A stretch of 64,000 bases of DNA, from assembly GCF_039851965.1 (NCBI RefSeq), contig NZ_CP156674.1, positions 2,852,001-2,916,000 on the forward strand, in the 5' to 3' direction. The DNA comes from Pseudalkalibacillus hwajinpoensis. Its GTDB lineage: Bacteria; Bacillota; Bacilli; Bacillales; Guptibacillaceae. The translations under genes were made by a program, and so were the position numbers. Within the stretch, counting starts at the first letter, position 1. Each line of letters starts with the position of its first letter. Below the pieces are notes generated by a model that saw only the letters and a list, made by a program, of their open reading frames with translations, was not told the DNA's origin and did not search any database. Below are positions 57,771 to 64,000 of the stretch, piece by piece.

Positions 57771-59060
57771 ATGCCAATCATTACTGACGTATATGCACGC
57801 GAAGTCCTTGACTCCCGCGGCAACCCAACAGTTGAAGTTGAAGTATTTACAGACGCAGGCGTAAAAGCACGCGCAATGGTACCATCCGGTGCATCCACTG
57901 GAGAATACGAAGCAGTTGAACTTCGTGATGGCGACAAAGGCCGTTACCTTGGAAAAGGTGTCGAAAAAGCCGTATCCAACATTAACGAAACAATCGCACC
58001 AGAGCTAGTAGGTATGAGCGTTTATGACCAGCTTGGTATCGACCACATGATGATCGACCTTGATGGTACTGATAACAAAGGTAAGCTAGGCGCTAACGCT
58101 ATTCTTGGCGTTTCTATGGCTGTTGCTCGTGCTGCTGCTGAAGAGCTTGAACTACCGCTTTATGTTTACCTTGGTGGATTCAATGCAAAAACTCTTCCAA
58201 CACCAATGATGAACATCCTTAACGGTGGAGAGCACGCTGATAATAACGTAGACATTCAGGAATTCATGGTTATGCCTATTGGCGCACCTTCTTTCAAAGA
58301 AGCACTTCGCACAGGTGCGGAAATTTTCCACAGCTTGAAAGGTGTTCTTAAAGAAAAAGGTCTTAACACTTCTGTTGGTGACGAAGGTGGGTTCGCTCCA
58401 AACCTTGGTTCAAACGAAGAAGCAATCCAAACGATCATTGAAGCAATCGAAAAAGCGGGCTACAAGCCTGGCGAAGAAGTTATGATTGCTCTTGACGTAG
58501 CATCTTCTGAAATCTACAGCGACGGTAAATACAACCTTGCTGGTGAAGGTGTAGTGAAGACTTCTGATGAGATGATCGAATTCTACAGCCAGCTAGTTGA
58601 AAAGTATCCAATCATCTCAATCGAAGATGGTCTTGATGAAAACGACTGGGAAGGTTGGGAGAAGCTTACTCAAGCGCTTGGGGAGAAAGTTCAGCTTGTT
58701 GGTGACGATCTCTTCGTTACAAACACAAACAAACTTTCTGAAGGTATTGAGCGTAGCGTAGGTAACTCGATCCTTATCAAAGTGAACCAGATTGGTACAC
58801 TTACTGAAACATTTGATGCTATTGAAATGGCGAAGCGTGCTGGTTACACAGCTGTTATCTCTCACCGTTCTGGTGAAACAGAAGATACAACAATCGCTGA
58901 CATCGCTGTTGCAACAAATGCTGGACAAATTAAGACAGGCGCACCGTCTCGTACGGACCGCGTTGCAAAATACAACCAGCTTCTTCGTATCGAAGATGAA
59001 CTTGAGCACCTTGCAATCTACGGTGGTCGTTCTAGCTTCTACAACCTTGATAAGAAGTAA
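57771..59060 (+). CDS. eno: enolase
   Basis: 429 residues. Dehydrates 2-phosphoglycerate to phosphoenolpyruvate; also an RNA degradosome partner in Bacillus. Mg ligands and catalytic residues in MIALDVASSEIY, SIEDGLDENDWEGW, VGDDLFVTN, and the signature LIKVNQIGTLTET followed by SHRSGETEDTTIAD. Strong terminator ends the operon. Confidence 0.98.
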   Translation: MPIITDVYAREVLDSRGNPTVEVEVFTDAGVKARAMVPSGASTGEYEAVELRDGDKGRYLGKGVEKAVSNINETIAPELVGMSVYDQLGIDHMMIDLDGTDNKGKLGANAILGVSMAVARAAAEELELPLYVYLGGFNAKTLPTPMMNILNGGEHADNNVDIQEFMVMPIGAPSFKEALRTGAEIFHSLKGVLKEKGLNTSVGDEGGFAPNLGSNEEAIQTIIEAIEKAGYKPGEEVMIALDVASSEIYSDGKYNLAGEGVVKTSDEMIEFYSQLVEKYPIISIEDGLDENDWEGWEKLTQALGEKVQLVGDDLFVTNTNKLSEGIERSVGNSILIKVNQIGTLTETFDAIEMAKRAGYTAVISHRSGETEDTTIADIAVATNAGQIKTGAPSRTDRVAKYNQLLRIEDELEHLAIYGGRSSFYNLDKK

Positions 59061-59073
59061 TTTAGTAACAATC

Positions 59074-59099
59074 CCCGCGTGAAAACGCGGGTTTTTTTT
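59074..59099 (+). terminator. terminator after eno
   Basis: CCCGCGT and ACGCGGG around GAAA, followed by eight T. Confidence 0.93.
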
Positions 59100-59220
59100 G
59101 TAAGCTATTCTAAAAAGCTGTTGATTGGAATTTCGAGTATTCCTGAAACATATTGCTTTTATTGAATTTATTATGGTAAATTTATAGTATTGGAAAGGTT
59201 ATAGTCCGGGAGGTGGAATC

Positions 59221-59451
59221 ATGCATCTTGCAGCAACCATTGCGTTAGTAATCGTTTCGATCTTATTAATCACTGTCGTATTGCTTCAATCTGGTAAAAG
59301 CGCCGGTTTATCTGGAGCGATTACAGGTGGAGCTGAACAGTTATTCGGAAAACAAAAGGCCCGCGGATTTGAAGCGGTTTTAAATAAAGTAACGGTCGTA
59401 TTAGCCGTATTGTTTTTTGTTCTTTCAATTCTCGTTGCGTATCTCGTGTAA
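59221..59451 (+). CDS. secG: SecG, preprotein translocase subunit
   Basis: 76 residues, two membrane spans (about 3-21 and 56-75) joined by a cytosolic loop SGKSAGLSGAITGGAEQLFGKQKARG, the SecG signature. Small auxiliary subunit of the SecYEG channel. Strong GGGAGGTG ribosome site. Followed by its own terminator. Confidence 0.96.
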   Translation: MHLAATIALVIVSILLITVVLLQSGKSAGLSGAITGGAEQLFGKQKARGFEAVLNKVTVVLAVLFFVLSILVAYLV

Positions 59452-59462
59452 CGTGACTGAGG

Positions 59463-59496
59463 AAGCAGCAGGTGTGATTCACCTGCTGCTTTTTTC
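59463..59496 (+). terminator. terminator after secG
   Basis: AAGCAGCAGGTG and CACCTGCTGCTT pair perfectly around TGATT, T-run follows. Nothing assignable lies between here and est apart from its ribosome site. Confidence 0.93.
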
Positions 59497-59733
59497 ATTT
59501 GAATATATGGTTTTTTGTCGAATGAGAGAGGGAAAGACAGAAGGGACTAATTTCTTTTGTCTTCCAATTGAAAAAGGTAAAATACAGCTAGGTTCATAAA
59601 GTGAACCATCAAATATAAAGGTCAATAAAACCAGCGAGAAGCCCATGATTGACTTGAGGTAGAGGTGGAATAAGTAAACTTTTTGAAGGCAAAACTAATG
59701 AGTGGACTTTGAGTAGTTGAAGGAGGATACATC

Positions 59734-60480
59734 ATGAAAGTAGTTGCACCAAAGCCATTTACATTCGAAGGAGGCAATCGAGCGGTCTTGATGTTACATG
59801 GCTTCACAGGAAATTCTGCAGACGTCCGGATGATGGGACGTTATTTGCAGGAAGAAGGTTATACATGTCATGCTCCTCAGTATGAGGGACATGGTGTCCC
59901 GCCGGAGGAATTAGTACATACTGGCCCTGAAGACTGGTGGAAGAACGTAACTGAGGGATATGAAAAGCTCAAAAACATGGGGTATGATGAGATTGCTGTT
60001 GTCGGGTTGTCTCTTGGAGGCGTATTTTCTTTAAAGCTCGGTTATACTGTTCCTGTAAAGGGAATCGTGCCCATGTGCGCTCCGATGGATATGAAAGATG
60101 AAGAAACAATGTATCAAGGTGTTCTTTCTTATGCGAGAGAGTATAAGAAGTTTGAACGAAAAGATCCTAAGCAAATTGAAGAAGAAATGGAAGCTTTTAA
60201 AGAAACGCCAATGAACACACTCGGTGCACTTCGAGATCTTATTTACGATGTGCGCGATAACATTGACATGATTTACACACCAACATTTGTGGTCCAGGCA
60301 AGGCACGATGAAATGATTAACACAGAAAGCGCTAACGTTATTCATGACAATATTGAAGCAGATGAGAGAAGCCTTAAATGGTATGAGAACTCGACACATG
60401 TTATTACGCTTGGTAAAGAGAAGGACGAGTTACATAAAGATGTTCTATCTTTTCTAAATGGTTTGGATTGGTCAGAATAA
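59734..60480 (+). CDS. est: carboxylesterase (Est, YvaK-like)
   Basis: 248 residues, alpha/beta hydrolase. HGFTGNS oxyanion motif (about 24-30), nucleophile elbow GLSLGG (Ser about 92), catalytic Asp in ARHDEMI (about 190) and His in STHVITL (about 220). Closely follows the Bacillus monoglyceride/short-chain carboxylesterase family (Est30). Conserved order secG-est-rnr-smpB. Confidence 0.94.
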   Translation: MKVVAPKPFTFEGGNRAVLMLHGFTGNSADVRMMGRYLQEEGYTCHAPQYEGHGVPPEELVHTGPEDWWKNVTEGYEKLKNMGYDEIAVVGLSLGGVFSLKLGYTVPVKGIVPMCAPMDMKDEETMYQGVLSYAREYKKFERKDPKQIEEEMEAFKETPMNTLGALRDLIYDVRDNIDMIYTPTFVVQARHDEMINTESANVIHDNIEADERSLKWYENSTHVITLGKEKDELHKDVLSFLNGLDWSE

Positions 60481-60513
60481 CAAGGTATTTTTAAAGAAAG
60501 AAGGTGGAAGACA

Positions 60514-62841
60514 ATGGCAGAAGAACATTATCAAAAGATATTGAGCTTCATGAAGGACGAGGCATACAAGCCTCTTACCGTACAAGAACTTGAAGAAGTA
60601 TTTGGTCTTAAAGATTCCAGCGAATTTAAGGAATTTGTACAAACACTTAATGGAATGGAAGATGAAGGATTAATCGTCAGAACACGCAGCAACCGCTATG
60701 GTATTCCAGAAAAAATGAACTTGGTTCGCGGGAAGCTTCAGGTACATGCAAAAGGATTTGCCTTTCTCATTGCTGATGATAATACCGGTGAAAAAGATGT
60801 ATACATTAATCAGGGAGATTTAGAAGGAGCGATGAATGGGGACCGTGTTATTGCCCGTTTACATCAAAAATCGTCGGGGACGCGTCCTGAGGGAACAGTC
60901 ATCCGTATTATTGAGCGTGGCGTAAAACGCACGGTCGGTACGTATTCTGATAGCAAACATTTTGGTTTCGTGATTGCCGACGATAAACGAATCCCGCATG
61001 ATATCTTTATCCCCAAAGGTTTGACAAACGGTGCGGTTGACGGTCACAAAGTTGTTGTGGAAATCACTAAATATCCCGAAGGCCGCATGAGTGCTGAAGG
61101 ACGAATTACAGAGATCCTCGGTCATAAAAATGATCCAGGCGTTGATATCCTCTCTATCATTTATAAACATGAACTCCCAGGTGAGTTCCCTGATGCAACG
61201 ATGCAGCAGGCAAATGATACCCCTGATCAAATCGATGAGAAGGAAATCAAAGGAAGACGTGACTTGCGTGAAGAAACTATTGTTACAATTGATGGTGCAG
61301 ATGCGAAAGACCTTGATGATGCTGTTAACGTTGTTAAGCAACCAAACGGTAATTACAAGCTAGGTGTTCACATTGCGGACGTGACCTACTATGTAACGGA
61401 GAACTCTCCAATTGATCAGGAAGCGCTTGAGCGTGGTACAAGTGTGTATCTTGTTGACCGCGTAATTCCGATGATCCCTCACCGTCTATCAAATGGAATA
61501 TGTAGTTTAAATCCTCAGGTAGATCGTCTAACGATTTCATGCGAAATGGAAATTTCTCCTCAAGGTGAAGTTGTGAATCATGAAATTTTCCCTAGTGTGA
61601 TTCGAACGAATGAGCGAATGACTTATACAGACGTTCGTAAAATTCTCGAGCGTGAAGATGATGAAGTGCTTGAGCGTTACAAATCCCTCGTGCCTTTCTT
61701 TGATGGGATGGGCGAGCTTGCAGAAATCTTAAGAAAAGGCCGCTTTGAGCGCGGAGCAATTGACTTTGACTTTGCTGAAGCGAAAGTACTTGTCGACGAA
61801 GAAGGAACACCTCAGGAAATTGTTCAGCGTGAACGTTCTGTTGCGGAACGTCTGATTGAAGAATTCATGCTCGTAGCGAACGAAACCGTCGCACAGCACT
61901 TCCACTTCATGGATGTGCCGTTCATGTACCGTATCCATGAAGACCCTGATGCCGACAAGCTGAACACGTTCTTTGAGTTTATTACGAACTTTGGTTACGT
62001 AATGAGAGGGAATGCAAACACGGTTCACCCGCGTGCCCTGCAGAAGCTTTTAGAAGAAGTGAAGGGTGAACCAGAAGAAGCGGTTATCAGTAAAGTGATG
62101 CTCCGTTCCATGCAGCAGGCTAAATATTTCCCTGAAAGTCTTGGTCACTTCGGATTATCAACTGATTTCTATACACATTTCACATCACCAATTCGCCGTT
62201 ATCCAGATTTGATCGTGCATCGTTTGATTCGTACCTACCTGTTTGAGAAAAAGCTTGATAACAGTACGATCTCAAAATGGAACGAGTCGCTTGGTGAAAT
62301 TGCTCAGCATGCATCAGCGATGGAGCGTCGTGCAGTGGATGCTGAACGTGAAACAGACGATTTGAAAAAAGCGCAGTTTATGCAAGATAAAATTGGGGAA
62401 GAGTTCGAAGGTGTCATTAGTGGCGTAACGAACTTTGGTTTGTTCGTTGAACTTCCAAATACGATTGAAGGCCTCGTTCACGTGAGTTACTTAACAGACG
62501 ACTATTACCATTACGATGAAGGTTCTTATGCGATGATTGGTGAACGAACTGGTAATGTGTATCGGATTGGTGATGAAATTGCCATTCGCGTGCTGAATGT
62601 AAACATTGATGAGCGTGCGATCGACTTCGAAATTGTTGGCATGAAGCCACCGAAAGAACGTCGAAGAAGAGAGAGTCCTAAAGTCATTGAAGGCGGAAAA
62701 CGTAAAAAGCGCGGCAATTCGAAGAAGACCACGGATGCTGGTGCTAAGAAACGCAAATTCTCCCCACCGAAAGATGGTCAGGGATCGAAAAAGAAGCCGA
62801 AAAACAAAAAGAAAAAGCGTAAAAATAACAACGTTAAATAG
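60514..62841 (+). CDS. rnr: ribonuclease R
   Basis: 775 residues. Processive 3'-5' exoribonuclease that can digest structured RNA and works with SmpB-tmRNA in removing faulty mRNA. An N-terminal helix-turn-helix (about 10-55), two cold-shock OB domains (about 65-210), the RNB catalytic domain with IDGADAKDLDDAVNV (metal-binding Asp cluster, about 265-280), an S1 domain (about 630-710, GEEFEGVISGVTNFGLFVELPNTIEGLVHVSYL), and a very basic Lys-rich tail (about 715-775). Confidence 0.97.
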   Translation: MAEEHYQKILSFMKDEAYKPLTVQELEEVFGLKDSSEFKEFVQTLNGMEDEGLIVRTRSNRYGIPEKMNLVRGKLQVHAKGFAFLIADDNTGEKDVYINQGDLEGAMNGDRVIARLHQKSSGTRPEGTVIRIIERGVKRTVGTYSDSKHFGFVIADDKRIPHDIFIPKGLTNGAVDGHKVVVEITKYPEGRMSAEGRITEILGHKNDPGVDILSIIYKHELPGEFPDATMQQANDTPDQIDEKEIKGRRDLREETIVTIDGADAKDLDDAVNVVKQPNGNYKLGVHIADVTYYVTENSPIDQEALERGTSVYLVDRVIPMIPHRLSNGICSLNPQVDRLTISCEMEISPQGEVVNHEIFPSVIRTNERMTYTDVRKILEREDDEVLERYKSLVPFFDGMGELAEILRKGRFERGAIDFDFAEAKVLVDEEGTPQEIVQRERSVAERLIEEFMLVANETVAQHFHFMDVPFMYRIHEDPDADKLNTFFEFITNFGYVMRGNANTVHPRALQKLLEEVKGEPEEAVISKVMLRSMQQAKYFPESLGHFGLSTDFYTHFTSPIRRYPDLIVHRLIRTYLFEKKLDNSTISKWNESLGEIAQHASAMERRAVDAERETDDLKKAQFMQDKIGEEFEGVISGVTNFGLFVELPNTIEGLVHVSYLTDDYYHYDEGSYAMIGERTGNVYRIGDEIAIRVLNVNIDERAIDFEIVGMKPPKERRRRESPKVIEGGKRKKRGNSKKTTDAGAKKRKFSPPKDGQGSKKKPKNKKKKRKNNNVK

Positions 62842-62935
62842 AATGAATCCAATCATGATGGTCGGAGTAAGTCATCTTGACTTATTCTGACCAAATTGAT
62901 ATACTGGAGTTCGACGTTTGAGAGGGGGGACGGTC

Positions 62936-63403
62936 ATGCCAAAAGGTGATGGTGGACTAATTGCACAAAATAAAAAAGCCAGACATGATTATTCAGTTAT
63001 TGAAACCTATGAAGCTGGATTGGTTCTACAGGGAACAGAGATCAAATCCATCAGGGCAAGACGCGTAAACCTGAAAGACTCTCACGCCATTATTCGTAAA
63101 GGCGAGATTTTTCTTTTGAATATGCACATCAATGAATATGAGCAGGGGAACCGTTTTAATCACGATCCAACCCGTACTCGTAAACTATTGATGAAGCGCA
63201 AAGAGATTGACAAGCTGATTGGCCTTACAAAGGAACAGGGGTATACGATTATTCCTCTTAAAGTCTATATTAAGAATGGCTACGCGAAAGTTCTTCTTGG
63301 TCTTGCAAAAGGTAAGAAGAAGTACGACAAGCGTCAGGATTTGAAAGATAAGACGATGAAGCGTGAAGTTGATAAAGCGTTGAAAGAGCGTCAGCGGATA
63401 TAG
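62936..63403 (+). CDS. smpB: SmpB, tmRNA-binding protein
   Basis: 155 residues from ATG 62936 (GAGGGGGGACG). Binds the tRNA-like part of tmRNA and delivers it to stalled ribosomes. IAQNKKARHDY, TYEAGLVLQGTEIKSIRARRVNLKDSHA and NRFNHDPTRTRKLLMKRKEI are conserved; C-terminal KGKKKYDKRQDLKDK tail enters the mRNA channel. ssrA lies 100 bases downstream. Confidence 0.97.
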   Translation: MPKGDGGLIAQNKKARHDYSVIETYEAGLVLQGTEIKSIRARRVNLKDSHAIIRKGEIFLLNMHINEYEQGNRFNHDPTRTRKLLMKRKEIDKLIGLTKEQGYTIIPLKVYIKNGYAKVLLGLAKGKKKYDKRQDLKDKTMKREVDKALKERQRI

Positions 63404-63410
63404 TTTCCAT

Positions 63411-63438
63411 TTGATTGGAAGTCTTTATATGTTATAAT
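63411..63438 (+). promoter_or_regulatory. promoter of ssrA
   Basis: TTGATT (63411-63416), 16 bases, TGTTATAAT extended -10 (TATAAT 63433-63438), starting eight bases after the smpB stop. It gives tmRNA its own transcription, with a short 5' precursor of about 60 bases. Confidence 0.75.
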
Positions 63439-63503
63439 TAAATTACCGAAACAACACAACTAAGCTTAACTGCTTACCCGTTTTCGGTTCTCATTTCTAA
63501 TAT

Positions 63504-63862
63504 GGGGACGTTACGGATTCGACAGGGGTAGGTCGAGCTTAAGTCGCGAGTCGAGTTGGCGAGCTTCGTTAAAAACGCCATGCCTATAACTGGCAAAGAA
63601 AACAACAACTTCGCACTAGCAGCGTAAGCTGTTTTGCGGTTCCTCCCTCCATCGCCCATGTGGTAGGGTAAGGGACTCAACTTAAGTGGGATACGCCAAC
63701 AATCCACCGTCTGAGGAAAGTTGGAAGAGATTAACCAGACTAGCTGCAAAGACGCCTGTCGTTAGGCAGAATTGTAGTGAAATACTAATATATCGACTAC
63801 ACTCGTAGAAGCTTAAGTGCCGATACTTCTGGACGTGGGTTCGACTCCCACCGTCTCCACCA
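63504..63862 (+). ncRNA. ssrA: tmRNA (transfer-messenger RNA)
   Basis: 359 nt from GGGGACGTTACGG to the encoded CCA. The 5' end pairs with the 3' CCGTCTCC to form the tRNA-Ala-like acceptor; GGTTCGACTCCCACC is the T-arm. The resume codon GGC is at 63592 and the tag reads GKENNNFALAA before TAA 63625-63627, so the added tag is Ala plus GKENNNFALAA. The ALAA end is the usual ClpXP recognition tail. Confidence 0.96.
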
Positions 63863-63884
63863 AATATATATTTGGTGGTTTTTT
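63857..63884 (+). terminator. terminator after tmRNA
   Basis: CCACCAAATA and TATTTGGTGG pair perfectly and are followed by TTTTTT; the 5' arm includes the tmRNA CCA end. Confidence 0.9.
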
Positions 63885-63915
63885 ATTTGGAGAAATAATC
63901 ATGTTTAGATAAAAG

Positions 63916-63959
63916 ACAGCTAGAGCGTAAGTGGATGTTCATACGCCCTGGCTGTTTTT
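63916..63959. terminator. terminator-like hairpin at window end
   Basis: ACAGCTAGAGCGTA and TACGCCCTGGCTGT pair with one wobble and one mismatch; a T-run follows on the plus strand. No gene is seen between it and tmRNA, so it may end something read from the other side or be a secondary terminator. Confidence 0.55.
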
Positions 63960-64000
63960 CGTTATTAAGCTTTCTCAGAACTAGTGCTGTGAAGTCGTTT

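Noticed and set aside
59417..59599. 60-codon ORF after secG
   Set aside because: It runs through the secG terminator and has no ribosome site.
63474..63749. 91-codon minus-strand ORF across the tmRNA start
   Set aside because: It is antisense to a structured RNA gene and has no ribosome site.
63504..64000. Integrated element at the tmRNA 3' end
   Set aside because: tmRNA genes are common attachment sites, but no integrase or repeated att core is seen in the remaining 138 bases; the window ends too soon to decide.
1..64000. CRISPR arrays, rRNA genes or complete insertion sequences
   Set aside because: No regularly spaced direct repeats, rRNA-like segments or transposase frames were seen on either strand.

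Overview
The window reads as a stretch of core chromosome from a member of the Bacillaceae (Firmicutes, a spore-forming Bacillus-like organism). Moderate-to-low GC, GGAGG-type ribosome sites, frequent TTG/GTG starts, sigma-A promoters and gene order all point there. From the end of the comF operon through ftsEX, uvrBA, hprK-lgt, the his operon, trxB-whiA-crh, clpP, the gap operon and rnr-smpB-ssrA, the order follows Bacillus subtilis closely, apart from a few insertions and losses. No rRNA operon, CRISPR array, prophage or intact insertion sequence was seen.

Layout. 1-1034: the end of comFA and a comFC broken by two in-frame TAA codons. 1.1-6.3 kb: cold-shock protein, long hibernation factor Hpf behind a sigma-B-like promoter, secA, and prfB with its programmed +1 frameshift. 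6.4-14.1 kb: YvjA, cytochrome c551, then the division and envelope block ftsE, ftsX, an M23 hydrolase, ctpB and minJ. 14.3-23 kb: a small unknown gene, a structured repeat, a YkhA-type thioesterase, csbA, uvrBA and yvlABD. 23-28 kb: the glycerol regulon glpP-glpFK-glpD with two matching antiterminator leaders. 28-32 kb: hprK-lgt-yvoD-ppaX-yvoF. 32.1-34.1 kb: two minus-strand genes (map, cax) set into that conserved block. 34.3-41 kb: hisZGDBHAFI plus a 45-residue membrane ORF. 41-48.2 kb: yvcD, trxB, yvcI-rapZ-glmR-whiA and crh. 48.2-51.6 kb: clpP under a CtsR box, two unknown small genes, tRNA-Arg(CCG) and sigL (rpoN). 51.6-59.1 kb: a glutaredoxin-like gene and cggR-gapA-pgk-tpiA-gpmI-eno. 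59.2-64 kb: secG, est, rnr, smpB and tmRNA.

How the genes work together. Carbon control recurs through the window: HPr kinase (hprK) and its substrate Crh, GlpP, CggR, GlmR (YvcK) and RapZ (YvcJ). Ribosome rescue and translation stress are also well represented (hpf, prfB, rnr, smpB, ssrA). FtsEX, the adjacent M23 enzyme and MinJ belong to division and wall remodelling.

Most of the window is ordinary conserved chromosome, and I did not find a clearly new multi-gene system. The observations most worth checking are: a two-copy structured intergenic repeat with a compensatory base change (about 2391-2497 and 14661-14760); the doubly interrupted comFC; the structured repeats between whiA and crh; a near-complete CggR operator lying over an upstream ATG of cggR; and several very small or unknown ORFs.
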